Assembly (NCBI RefSeq): GCF_022458985.1
Contig: NC_061771.1
Span: forward strand, 12,749,001 to 12,813,000
Length of the DNA stretch: 64,000 nucleotides
Source: Mugil cephalus
Lineage: Eukaryota > Chordata > Actinopteri > Mugiliformes > Mugilidae
Direction: 5' to 3'
Shown here: positions 26,341-46,915 of the stretch, piece after piece
Numbering within the stretch: position 1 is the first letter of the stretch
How the letters are laid out: every line of letters begins with the position of its first letter
Made by a program: the position numbers and the translations under genes
The notes under the pieces: model-generated
The model's database searches: none
Told to the model about the DNA's origin: nothing
What the model saw: the letters and a program-made list of their open reading frames with translations, nothing else

Positions 26341-27779
26341 AAATAGTGTGTTATGGAGGCAGTAGGTACAGGTTGTTTTTATAGCATACAGATAATATTT
26401 ACAGATGAAACCTACTGTATGTACAGGTGAGACCATATATACAGGTGAGAGAGCAACGTATGCAATTCCATATGCAATGACGATGCATATGGAAGTTCTG
26501 AGAATTCGACTTAAAATCTGAACTTTGTGCAGGTCTCTAATGATGTCAGAGCATAGATCAATATGTTTATTAAATTTGAATGATAAATTGTGTGCTTTCA
26601 GTGAGAGAGAGATTTCTCAGCTTGTTCCAAAATATAAATCATTAACCTAAATCATGACACACAACAGCTGTCCGAGGTTCTGATACAGCAGTAGGTAAAA
26701 ACCCACTATTATGTCCTAAATTATGTTGGTGTTTATTTGCATGCACAACACAAAACTGATATCGGATCTCATCTGGTGGTTGGGGATGGATGTGGTGGTG
26801 CATTTCAGTGTCAGGTGTGACCACAGGTATTTAAAGCTGGACACTGGATGCATTCTGATTTCCCAAGTTTGATGTTAATGCAAAGTCTGAATGGTTCCAG
26901 AGTTTTAAGTGGAATTATTTACTTTACAAAACGATCAAAGCCTTAGAAACCAGTCAGCGCACCGCAAAGAGTCGACTGAAGGTGCTGGGCAGCGAGTGTG
27001 TCCAGAAAGACTTAGACAGGGAGTGTCTGCCACGTAATCCAGTGCAACACCAACGATGGAAGACGCCCACTCGATAAACTACCGACACACAGAAATTTGG
27101 CCAATTTTAATTACACTGACTAGCCAGCATGTGATCTGGAGGATTGGTAAAGAGGAATAAAGCAGTGTGCAGCGTTGGTGTCACTTTGACAAAAAACTAT
27201 GTTGTTTCAACCTGCTTTTTGCACTCATTTCTCCAAATAAGTACATAATTCTCTGTAAAACTGATCTTACAAATGAGTTCTCGCGCCTGCTTCGTGCAGC
27301 TTTGTACTCCTGGTGCACTTATTTTCATGGAGAAATATTGTTCATTCATAAGTTTCCTATTACTGTTATTATTACTGTTATTAGACTTAGTGGAATAAAG
27401 CAACACATTTCTCAATTTGACATTTCTTGCTGCAGGATTTGATTCCCATGAACCTTAGCGTAATTATAAGAGGCTGTGGGTTTGCAGCAGGAGAACTGGG
27501 GGCAGACTCATGATGAAGAGCTGCATCGTCAGCCAGGCCTGCAGGTGTGGACCGGACTGAGTGAGACTCTGGGAGACGGTGAGCTGTGCTTGTGGCCAGA
27601 CGAGACGAGACCTTTAAGTACAGACCTTTGGATTTCTCGGTCACGTGACTTTCTATCTACAACCTGCCTCCTCTCAGCCTGGCCGGCCGCTCACAGCAAA
27701 ATAAAAAAAAGAAAAAAAAAGAAAGAGGTAAACATTTTCTGCAGCCGCATCCGCCGCCTAGCTCTAGTTTACTGATTAT

Positions 27780-28035
27780 TATCTCTCAGATGTGGAGCTT
27801 TCACTTCGGCCCCGCGGAAAAAAAAAACGGCACGACTGACACGAAGCGACAGGCGCGCCGCTGCTCCGGAAAGACTCGGGGAGCGACAGTGTGGGCCTTA
27901 TCTCTGTAATAAGCACTGGTGTCAAGCCGAGCTCCGACACGGCTCGCTCCTGCGATCGCGGCACTTTACTGGGCGACATTATTTCCGTATCGAAAGCGGT
28001 TCGCTGTCGCGAAAGCGCGAGGAGAGCGATAATGG
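27780..28035 (+). promoter_or_regulatory. CpG-rich promoter / 5' exon of scrn2
   Basis: A sharp CpG-dense patch (clusters such as 'gcgatcgcggc' and 'tcgcgaaagcgcg') stands out from AT-rich surroundings about 350-600 bases upstream of the scrn2 coding start. It probably contains the TSS and non-coding exon 1; I could not fix the donor. Confidence 0.55.
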
Positions 28036-28348
28036 AGCAACGGTGCGTGTGGGATTTGCGAAGATTACAGTCAATAAAGTGCTCTGCACAAGACTGCCTC
28101 CTAATCCCTGTGTGAAAGGGATGGGCAGTGCACCGGCTGATTCTGACTTTCTGCAAAGAAAAGAGAGAAAAAAAAACAGAAACGCTGGGTGGGGACTGGA
28201 AGGATCTCTTCCTCTGGACTTCACACATGTACATTCGTGTTCGGTGTCAAACACATTGTCATGTGTCTTGTGATTACTTTGTTCACATGTGGTAGTTGAG
28301 CGTGCGATCAGTTTCATTTTCTCCCTCAGACTCCGTTAGATTTCCTAA

Positions 28349-37136
<8,788 letters not shown>

Positions 37137-38402
37137 GGAGGTGGGAGACTTCAGGAGATGTGTTTAGTCTTGTATCGTGTGCATGAATATGTCTAGGATT
37201 CCTGAGAATATATGTGTGCATATGTGTGTGGCCAGTTGTACTACAGATCTAACACGCAAGGCAGTAAAAGTAAATGTCATCTTAAGAAAACTTGAGCTTT
37301 TTGCTTTCTCGGGAGCCAGAGTCCTGTTAACTTAGATATGAAGAATCTTACATAACTGAACAGATGTTTGATTCACAGCCGACTCTACGGGCACAGTTAC
37401 CCTTCTTTCAGTTTGTTTTTTTGGATATACCATGACCTGGAACATTCACTGACAGGTTGTTGACGTGTGATTTTTGCACTATTGTAGGGAATATTTCGAA
37501 TGAGCCAAGTGTTCTTTGACATTGTCCCTAAATTAACACACACAACACACTTTTCTGTGATGGTCAAGAGATCTTATTGCACTGCACCTCAAGAAAACCC
37601 TCGCAAATAGTCAAAACACAAGAAAGAAAATTGTCCACGTTAAAATTAGTTTTTTAATGGCAAAAATACACAAAAAAACAAACGATTAAAGTAATGTTAT
37701 GGGTGCAACAGATGTTTACAGTCCTTGTATCATGTTGAAAATGAGCTATATTTCTATTCTATTCTATTTTAATTTGACAACATTTATTCTGAGCCATTTT
37801 TTTATCACTTCTTGACGTCCTCTGGAAATGTTTACACAGTCATTTGCTGCTTGAGGCGTATTTCTGTATTTATTATTTCTTAAGTCGCAGTACGTTGAGC
37901 TCTCTCTGCCACTTCCATAGTCATAAGGCTGAAACTGTTGTGAGCGCTTCAAACCTGAATCCTGAAATGTCCTTGCATCAGAGTGATATTGTGAACTGGC
38001 TGCCATGCTAACATGTGTTGTGCTCTGTTGCAGCGCCCTCAGGTGGACACCCCTAGTGCTCACAAAGCGGCAGGAGAAGGCCCTGGGACTGTTAAAACCT
38101 GCAGTGTTTCTCGTCTGTTTGGCCCCCGCCTTACTCATGTAGCGCACATCACTGACCCCATTCCATCATTAGCACAGACTAAAAGTCTAAAACCGCACAT
38201 GTGATCGGAGCATTTTTGTCATCTGTGTCACCCAGGGAGCAATGACTGCATCTCATTAGTGAGTATAATGATGTAGACTACACATGCGCATATGTAGAGC
38301 TGTGTGATGTTGCACAAATACTGTGAGTACGGCATTTGTTTAACAATTTTGTTTTGTCGTTGCACATGAATGGCTGATTGTTTGACTGTAGGTGAAAGCT
38401 CT

Positions 38403-38408
38403 AATAAA
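38403..38408 (+). terminator. Putative scrn2 polyadenylation signal
   Basis: AATAAA followed within about 25-50 bases by a GT-rich stretch ('tgttgtgttgg'). It would give a 3' UTR of about 1.3 kb. Earlier cryptic sites cannot be excluded. Confidence 0.4.
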
Positions 38409-38649
38409 GATTGTGCATAGCCTGACCTGTTGTGTTGGAAGCTTGTTGTTCTCACCTACACGAGGATGATGTATAAAAAGCCTTTAAAAATCATTAAACC
38501 TCTTTAACAAAGATTAAAGCGACAATCTGAAAATAAAATATTGTTCATGACCAAATACGCAATACCTAATTTTGTCTGAGCAGCAGATCAGAGACCTGGA
38601 GTTGAGTGATGAATGTGCGAATAAACAATTGTAAATTTACATCGATCGG

Positions 38650-39120
38650 CCATAACCAAACTTTATTTATTTAGCACTTTTCATACAAAATGTATCGCAA
38701 AGTGCTTCACACTAAAAATAAAAACATTGCAACAAATAATAAAAACCAACCACACATATAGACCCACACGTGCATGCACACACACACACACATTCATACA
38801 TACACGTGCACAACATGTCAGAAGGTCCAGTAACATGGCAGGGCAGTAAGGATGTAGGTGAGGAAAACCGCCTAAGGGGGGCCATCCACACAGAAAGGCG
38901 GCACAACCTGAGACCACAGGGACGGCTGCCACAGAGACCACCCTGACCCGCATAGACCAGGGTAGACTACACACAAGGTGCAGAACCCCTCAGTCCTCCA
39001 GGCCTGAGGGATCCCTGCAGTCAGACCAGACCCACCTCCCAGTGTGGAGGGCCCCAATGAGGAAACACTGGAGCTAAAAACTAAAAGATTAAAAGACTGT
39101 AAGAAAGGATAAAAACAAGC
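38650..39120 (-). mobile_element. Retroposon-derived 3' region
   Basis: On the minus strand the end reads 'gaagcactttgcgatac' then 'aaaagtgctaaataaataaa', a frequent terminus of fish LINE-type retroposons. The GC-rich body to about 39060 resembles a recurrent fish repeat. A CA/TG-rich microsatellite interrupts it at 38768-38792. Confidence 0.5.
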
Positions 39121-39229
39121 AGTAAGTACAATAATGATAAGATATATAAAAGAAGTAGAAATGTAAAAGTTTAAGATCATTTTTATTGCCATTAATAAGT
39201 TGTAAGAAGTGTAATATACCGGCCTGTTT

Positions 39230-39480
39230 GACGGCGTTATTGTAAGTTTTGAGTTGGTGACATAATTATTCACAATCGATTTATAATTTAGTTTTTCTCC
39301 ATTTTCTGTTTTAGTTAAAAGTGGAGCCACTGAGTCCAGTGTTGACTTTAGTTTAGCATTAAAATTGTCCACAATAAAATCACAAGGTGCTGGTAAAATT
39401 TCAGCAGGAGTGCTCTGTAAAATCTCAATAAAATAAAATTTGCAGCCACTTCAGAAGTTAGGTAGCATTTCCTCAAGGTT
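39230..39480 (-). mobile_element. LINE coding fragment (L2/CR1-type linker)
   Basis: Minus-strand translation gives DNFNAKLKSTLDSVAPLLTK, which matches the endonuclease-to-RT linker of fish L2/Rex1-like LINEs ('FNxxLxxxLDxxAPLKTK'). Together with 38650-39120 this suggests one broken, internally rearranged insertion. Confidence 0.6.
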
Positions 39481-39639
39481 CTCTGGTGGTCCTCAGGAAG
39501 CTCCTCCTCCTCAAACTGATGTTGAAGCAAAACAGAACATTGACTGGAAAAGATGGACTCTAATGTGGCATAAAAATGATGTAGTAATCCTGGAGGTGCA
39601 CTTACTATTGCAACAGATATGTAATATTTGCTCATTTTC

Positions 39640-40920
39640 CTGAATAAAGAAATAAATTCAGATGTATAATATTTCTATTTCATTTGTTTGAGTGTGTTTC
39701 CTTTGTCTGTCTTCTACAAAAATCTGCAGATGTTCTGATAAATGAATGCAAATAAATGACTTCAGTGATTATTCTTTTCTAGTGGATGATGACGATAAGT
39801 GTCAAGTAGAAAATGTATTTACTTTTCTTTAGTTTTTTACAGTTACAGTGTATAACTTCAAATCCACTATGACCTCTTCAAACAAAGTCTTTTTAATTTT
39901 AACCACGGGTTACTCAATTCTAGACAGCAACACAAGACAACAACACACACAACAGCAAGTTGCGTTAGAGGGCTTTAATCAAAGTGATCACTGTTCATTT
40001 CAGTGCATCTCAAGTACAAGTTAATGTCAGAAAGTAGAAATAAAGTAAATTGTATTGATAAACAGTAACACCGACCCTGACTGACCTAAACTATGACATC
40101 ACAGAACAACATTCTATGGAACCTTCATATCATCAGCACTGAAGTTCTAAACTCTGGTAAAGTTCTGACAACTTCTTCATTTTCTCCTGAACACTTCACT
40201 GTGAACACACCTGAGAAAGCCTTCTTCAAAAGACAAACTTGAAACGTTGCTGACTACCTGACGCTGTAACTATTGAATGTCCACTTAACTGCAGTTACAT
40301 GATTTTAATCAATTAAAGTTATTCACAGACTTCTTTCATGTGTTGGTGCGTGTTACCACTATGGACTGATGTTGTTACCTTGTTCAGTCTTTTATCGACA
40401 TGTCCTATTACGGTTCAGATGTGAAACAAGTTAGATTTGGTAGAAAAAGTTGTCAAATAAATGCAGGGAAATTAATATATCTCCATTAGAAATGTAGTAA
40501 ACCTTATCGACACCCTGGACAGGCCACCAGTCCATTGGAGAGCATAGACAAAAGTTTCTTGTTGTGACCATTTCCTGATAAGATTTGAATTTACAATGAT
40601 GGATTAAATAGCAACTGAATACTAATTCCATGTCATTACAATTCAGAAGATTTAATAAAAGATGCCTTGAGTTTGACATATGTGGCATGTCGAACTCAGG
40701 GGGTAATATTTTGGTTGTCAGTGAACTCATTAATTAACAGGGCTTTCCATTAATTTAGTAAAACTGAAAAATACAGTAAAAATGTTAACTTATTTCGCAT
40801 AGTCAATACCACATTGTGAAAATACTAGAAAAAGTCTCCGTGAATTTCAGTGAAGCTCCATAAATTAGAGGTGAATCTATTGATCTGTTGTGCGGTGAAA
40901 TATACATGTCAATGAATCCT
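39640..40920. other. Unannotated intergenic DNA upstream of the ZNF318-like pair
   Basis: AT-rich DNA with no supported gene. 39960-40330 is higher in complexity and contains 'gacaaacttgaaacgttgct', reminiscent of a recurrent fish repeat, but I could not assign it. Confidence 0.3.
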
Positions 40921-40924
40921 CCAG

Positions 40925-40938
40925 CCACCAGGTGGCGG
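40925..40938 (+). promoter_or_regulatory. Consensus CTCF-like motif upstream of ZNF318-like gene 1
   Basis: CCACCAGGTGGCGG fits the CTCF core CCASYAGRKGGCRS at every position. It lies about 230 bases upstream of the inferred non-coding first exon donor (about 41159). Occupancy is inference. Confidence 0.5.
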
Positions 40939-41800
40939 TGGTTTAAACCACGTTATTCCGGATTGGAGGAGTAGAAACCCAAATATCCCGGCGATATCAC
41001 ACATTTGTTTCACACATTGGCTTGCATATCTGCTCGGCAGTTTGTTGTCTCTGAGACCTTTATAAATTGCTAACCACAGTCAAAGCCTTTACCCCTAATA
41101 TAATTTAATTTGAGGAGCCGCCCGTCCTTTACAGAAAGTGGACTCGTCCAACGGAAAAGGTATTTTACGCTCGCTCTTTCGTCCTGCGGTGTTTTGCTAA
41201 GTAGGTGAACCTGAAAAATAAGGTCTTTAGCAGATTTAACTAAATACCAGGCTCAGTGGGTTTGCACACATAAGTCTCCCATGACTAAAAATAACCGCAT
41301 GTCGACTGTATTCATTGTAAAATTGAATATTTCCCTCTAACTAGCTAGATATTCTGTGCAGGCCAGTTAGCAGTTGACCTACTAGCAACGAGTTCCTTAT
41401 GTTAGTGAGTTAATAGCTCAGAAAATACTGAATTAACCTGTTTTAGCCTCTGGTTTTATTCGTGTGTGACACTGTCTCTGCGAAAATCTGGACACATTTA
41501 GTTTATTTATTCATTTATTTTTTAATCTTGTTCATGTTATTCATATGTCGAATTACATCATTTTTTTAAATATATATATTTGAATAGACTTATTTTGGAC
41601 TCTTTGATCCTAGAATGACATAAATGTATTTCCAGTGTGTACATGGTCATGACTTAAGCTTATTATCTCTTAGTTTATCACACTAGTACTAGTTCTGGTT
41701 CTTAATCTTGAAGCAAGATGGTGTAAACCCACTGTTTAAATATGTCTAATTCTGTTTCTCATTGTTTTCTTGTATCAGCTGGTGGAGCTGCTGTGAGAAG

Positions 41801-44800
41801 ATGTACTCAAACAAGTCTGAGTACAGTCACAGACGGCAGTACAGCGACAGAAGTGTAAGGCAGCGGGATGACTACGATGACGGATGGGAAGAAAGGCGTG
41901 AAGCTCAGAGACCTCAGGATTCCCATTATAAATACGGCCGAGATGGACGTCGTAGCGCAGAGAGGGCGGCCGGGATTAGAGAGTTCAGCGACTCACCTAA
42001 GAGGCAGTACAGTAAGGATTCAAATTGGAGCAGAAATAGCCCAGTAAGGAGACGCATGTCTTCGCCAACTTGGGGCGGCTCTCAACAGAAAAGGCAAAGG
42101 TTTGCGGAGGATGATGAAAGCGATTACAGGTACAGGTGTGAAACTTCCACGCTGTCAGCAGACAGTGTTCCACATGCACACGAGGATTTTAAGGATAACC
42201 CGCCACCAGACGAGGATTTCAGGTACAGGAGGTCCCCTCCAGGCTCCAGACACAGACAGCGACACGAAGAGTTCGCGTACAGACAACGACATGATGATTT
42301 AACTTACAGACAGTTGTCTGAGAGCTGCAACGATAGAGATGGTCATAAGAGGAGCCGTTCACGAGAGAGAATGCGGTTGCAAGATCACCCAACCAAGGTG
42401 GGTTACAATTTAAAATGTAAGCTCAATCGGGGATTGGTTTTATTTTCCTTATGTGGTTTTGTAAAATATTTCCTCATGTCAAACAGATTTATGCCAAACC
42501 CAGAGAGAGGACTCGCAGCCCTTCCACATCCACATATCGTGAAGATTATCATCAAGGTAGAGCGAGGTTTCCACCAAATGACTCTAGTGCACAGGTGAGT
42601 TTGGTTTACTTTACAGGGTGCTATAAAAAAGCCCTTTTCACTTTTTTTTTTAACTCATCAGAGCAGGAACAACTCAGGCTCCCGGGCCATGCGCTCACAA
42701 AGTCCTGGACCTGCCATCATTAGTGTTTGATCATTAAAACTGTGCTTTTCCTGCTTTTGTGAAAAACCTGTGTTATATATTAAACTAAACTTCATTGAGG
42801 GTTGTCGTGTAAGGTGGTTTAGAGTTGTTTTATATAGAAAGAAATATCAAGTCAAACTTCTTATCTGCCACTTTAGAAATTTCTTCAACAAAGCTTCCTT
42901 CTTGTGTTTAGTGCTAACACAAACATAAAGGAAGCTGCATGCAGCCATAGCCGACCTGTTGTTATGGTCTGTACCCGATACACAATGCTGGATTTTTAAG
43001 GAGTAAAGCTTCAAACGCACCTTCACACTAGGGATGTCACGATTACTCAATTTCGCAATTAATCGCGGTATTAATCGCTACAATTAATTAATCGTAATGT
43101 TCCTGAATACCGTCAGATAATAGTTCGCCGGAACCATAGTTAAGGGCAACTCAAACGTAACATAACAAAGTTACGCAACACCCTCGCCGTGTTTCCTCTA
43201 TATTCATTTAGGAGCGGCGGGTCCCCATTCCTAAATCCTAAATTCTTGCTGGTCACACACGCTGGTCAGTTGACTGTATCACATGATGGTGGTGACCGAC
43301 GCTGCACGTTAAATCATCCGACGATTCATCGAGTGGTTTTCTTTTTGCTCAGATGTATGTGTGCACAAATACAAATATTGGTATATAATTAGTAATGTAA
43401 TTATGTTTTGGCATCAAAAGATAGAAATAAAGGAAACCTTTAAGGAGTGTTCATGTGATTTTACATATAGATTTGTGAAATCAATCAACGCATAATAATC
43501 GTGATTATCGTAATATCGTGATAAATTCTCTGACAATAATCGTACGAAGGAAACCTGTAATTGTGACATCCCTACTTCACACTGACGCTGAGCTGCCTTT
43601 CCATTGCAGCTTGAATAGGAACCAGTTATTATACCATTTTTTTTTTTTTTGAGAGAAGCTTCTTAAACACTAAGGCTGTAATTCATAGTCAGGAAGTGCT
43701 GTTGGATTTAAAGATCACACAGTTTGTTTCTTTAATGGCGACACATTTGTCACAAGTATCATTTTAGACGATAGCTCCATAAACTGTGGCTTCCTTGTGT
43801 TTCCCTCAGTCTTTTGAGAGTAAATTCCCGCAGGGTGCTGCTGTTCCGGACCAAAGACCAACTAAAGGTTTCCAGCGTTTCCTCGATGTTCTCAACAAGG
43901 GCGTGAATGTTGACGTTCTTACCAAGATAGTGACTCAAACCCCGACCGAAGTCCCCGCTTCTCCAAGTTCATTTGTGAATTTCGATGATCGCCCGTGGTC
44001 TCCCAGTCGTGCTGAGAAACAACAGAGAAGCCACTCAAACAACCGCGGGGATGAGAGGGAGACGTCCAATGCGCCGGTTTCTCCAAGGTCTCACCGCAGG
44101 TCTCTCAGCCCAAGGAGGGGTCCTCTGTCTGATGTGAAGTGTCTGCAGAGGGGTGTCGGCGAGCAAAGCTACAGCAGATCCAAGTCTCCCTCAGGTATGG
44201 AAAAGATGACCCTGACGCCCGAAGATGAGCACAAGCACAAGCAAATGCAGGATGTCCTGCAGGCCATCGGCCTCGATCTGGGATTTGAAGAGCTCGGCCA
44301 AATGTCGAATCGAATTCAGGAACGTCTGTATGGAAAGAAGGACAATGACTGGGCCCAGAAAGCAAGTAAGGAGGGCGGCACGACGCAAACGTCTTCTCTG
44401 AAACGTCACAATAGATCGTCATCGAGCAGATCTAGTTTTAGCCCAGTACCTCAGGACTGTTACTCGTACAGTGCTCAGAGCGATGGAACAGAGCTGGACC
44501 AACCACAGGTTCACGAGTCTGTTGAATATAGCCAGGAGATGAGCAGTGGCTCTTTGCAGGACACTGAGAAACGTGAAAGTAACTCCCAGGACAGCACAGC
44601 TGCGTTACAAGCGTTCTCTTATAATTCCACCTATTCCGTGTCACAACCTCCTCCTCCTCCACCTGTGATGCCGATGTACTCTCCAGTCAACTCCCCACTG
44701 CTGCCATACACAACTCAGCCTCCAGCCCTCCCTCCTGTTTTGCCCCACGTCGGTCCTAGGTTTTTTCTGCCTCCCTTCCTCCCTCCCTCCCACAACCAAC

Positions 44801-44991
44801 CTCTCAACATCTTCCCGGCTATGCTCACTCAAACAAGGCACCTATTCCCTCCACAGATGAGTAATCGGCGGCCAGCTCTGCTCCCTCTGCCACATTTAAG
44901 CGCGGTTCAACCAGTTAACACGACGCAAAAAGCAAAAACTGTGCAGAGGACCCGCTTTTTGCAGGTGATTGATACAAAACAGCCTGGATGA
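41801..44991 (+). CDS. ZNF318-like RS-rich nuclear protein, tandem copy 1
   Basis: I do not recognise a named gene. Three coding exons, all phase 0, join in frame: 41801-42397, 42487-42594 and 43810-44991, giving 628 aa. A non-coding first exon probably ends at about 41159. Residues 1-235 are rich in Arg, Ser, Tyr and Asp, like RS splicing proteins. Three motifs match human ZNF318 in order: GFQRFLDVLNKGV (255-267; ZNF318 GFSRILSML), LQAIGLDLGFEELGQM with IQERLYGKK (about 385-413; ZNF318 LLKTIGLDIG...QERLHGKK), and FLQVIDT near the C-terminus (ZNF318 LRVIPT). A Pro-rich stretch precedes the last motif. No C2H2 or U1-type finger is present. After the stop a +1 frame reads SLDEDDFTEENES, so the true C-terminus may differ by splicing. 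Likely nuclear; function unknown. Confidence 0.8.
43029..43574. mobile_element. hAT-like MITE with 8-bp target duplication
   Basis: Termini TAGGGATGTCACGATTA (43029-43045) and its inverted partner (43558-43574) match at 16 of 17 positions. Perfect 8-bp direct repeats CTTCACAC flank the element at 43021-43028 and 43575-43582. Eight-base target duplications and this terminus are typical of hAT elements. At 546 bp with no transposase frame it is non-autonomous. It sits in the last intron of ZNF318-like copy 1, and the intact duplication and ends indicate a fairly recent insertion. Confidence 0.9.
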
Positions 44992-45350
44992 AGATGATTT
45001 CACGGAGGAAAATGAGTCTTAAAAACTATATGACAACGATTGAACCTTCAGGTATTCTCTTTGCAAACATTGAACGTCCCTTCAGAGAACGTCAACACTA
45101 AACATCTGCAAGCAACATGACCAGCGTCACCAAAAGCAACGACGAGAACGACACCTTGACTTCAAGTTCCATGATAAAATCTAGGTATGATGCTCAGTTT
45201 GCTCTTACTACACCTATAGTTTACTGTATGTATAGTTCATGTCATGCTGAAGACAAACACCTTTTTTTTTCATCTGTAAACTTTGTATTTTTATTTTTGT
45301 TTCAAATCAAACCCGATATTTTGATGCATCATAATTTGTGTTTTTAGTTA

Positions 45351-45855
45351 CACTGTTCAGCCACAACATTAAAACCATTGACATCAATCGTTACAATGCA
45401 AATGTTCTGCTTGGTTGTGGCATTTATGTGGCTCTTACTGTGACACATACTTCATAACCAACGGCAGCAGCGGGACAATATTTCCTGCTATGCTGCACAA
45501 AACTCCTCAGCACTGGTCCTAGTGACACAGTAAAGCGGTCAAGGTGTTGATATCAAACTTTCAGCATCTTATTCTGGTCAAGAGGGATTGATGGTGACCT
45601 CACCCCTCAAACCACAGCGTTCCCAGCCCCGTCCCCGTCCTCCACAGGACACTCCTACACATCCAGGGTTCATGTCCTGATGGGTTGGAGCTGTTTATGG
45701 CATGAGGAGGGAGTTAAAGAACATTAGACATGTCTGTTTTTTTTCTTTCTTTGTTTTAGGGTGTGTCTGTCTTTATTTTGATAGATACCAGGAGATAAAG
45801 AGGAAACAAGATGTAGTAATTGCATGTAATTTTAATATTGTGGCTGATCTGTGTC
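45351..45855. mobile_element. Internally deleted Tc1-like transposon
   Basis: The ends carry inverted copies of TCAGCCACAACATTAAAA (left at about 45357; right about 45829-45847 with one change), the terminus of an abundant fish Tc1-like family. Interior pieces ('aatgttctgcttggttgtgg', 'tggcatttatgtggctctta', 'aaggtgttgatatcaaac') match scattered parts of its transposase. At about 505 bp it has lost most of the gene. It lies just downstream of ZNF318-like copy 1. Confidence 0.85.
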
Positions 45856-46423
45856 TCTGTGTCCACATAGATGTTTTTGTAGGAGCTTTGATCAACCACA
45901 GCCAAACTTTGACTACAAAACACTCAAGCCTCTATGTTCAACAGGCGCATTTGCTTAATTTTTCTGTATGTTGCAGAAAACTGTTGTAAAAAAAAAAAAA
46001 ATGTTCAACTGCATAATATTAAACACAATAATTCCAAGAGATGAAGAAGGGTTGTTTCTCTTGAATACGTATTTACTTTTATGTAACAATTTCTATATGT
46101 ACGTTCTCTGCCACTCAGACATAAAGCTGAACGGGGCTTAAAACAGAACTTAAGTAGTAAATAATAATAATAAGTAGTCGTGAGCACAGTTACTGTGAGG
46201 AGCTGCAGAAGGAATACTTTTTACAACCAAGTGGGAGACTGAAAGGCAGGAGGATGCTCTTCTCAAGCATGAGCATTGACATGTAGCTATGCATAAGACT
46301 TCTGAATGTTTGATGTCCATCGTGACACTTTTCCTGGAAAGGTGAGTAGAACATGAGAAATGAGCCTTAACATAGTGGAACCGCCTCAGGGTCTCATGTG
46401 TCCCTGTAGTGTTCAGTCTCCGT

Positions 46424-46437
46424 CCAGCAGGGGGCAC
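46424..46437 (+). promoter_or_regulatory. Consensus CTCF-like motif between the tandem genes
   Basis: CCAGCAGGGGGCAC fits the CTCF core at every position. It lies about 260 bases upstream of the donor (46683/46684, TCG then GTGAGT) of the inferred non-coding first exon of copy 2, the same relative place and orientation as the motif upstream of copy 1. Confidence 0.55.
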
Positions 46438-46915
46438 TGCCAACAATTTACCCAGTCTACAGCACACCACCCATCACTGCTCCAGCTTAGGGTGAATATT
46501 TGACATGTAGGTGTTCTTCCCCGGGGCATATTCAGTGACATTATTTAGGTGTAGCCATCCGTTTGGCAGAGCAGCACTCGATAAATTTATCTTTTCCCCG
46601 TTTTGTTAAAGAAGAAGAGGCTTTTTGAGGACCAACAGGAGGTAACCGGCCTGCTAACTGCTATGCTAAGCTAAAAGGAATCGGTGAGTTTCGCTCCTCA
46701 TTAATTGTCACGTTTAAGCCTCTTTATGGAAATCGGAGTTTAAGTTGTTAAATATTTGACTTTGGCCTTTCTGAGTAGCTTTTATCCTGCATGCTAATGC
46801 TAAGTTATTTTAAGGCTGCCGTCGCTGGGTGAGACGTGTTTGTGTTCATTGAGTGAATAGTTGATCTGTTCCTATTATCAACATGTATTTCTCCCCACTG
46901 CTTAGTTACTGCACC

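Larger units (their letters stand above)
18641..27760. other. 10-kb gene-free interval between sp6 and scrn2
   Basis: No exon could be supported on either strand. Contents seen: AT-rich unique DNA, a candidate regulatory patch (22600-22880), a second GC-richer patch (about 23150-23350), an unclassified repeat copy (25680-25885) and a retroposon 3' end (26246-26340). The divergent flanking genes make it a natural place for shared cis-regulatory DNA. Confidence 0.5.

Noticed and set aside
27779-28317. Frames of 112-151 codons antisense to the scrn2 promoter
   Set aside because: CpG-rich DNA lacks stops by composition; the proteins look random and no splice signals fit.
38681-38974. 97-codon minus-strand Cys/Val-rich frame
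   Set aside because: Lies in a retroposon 3' region and a CA/TG microsatellite; composition explains it.
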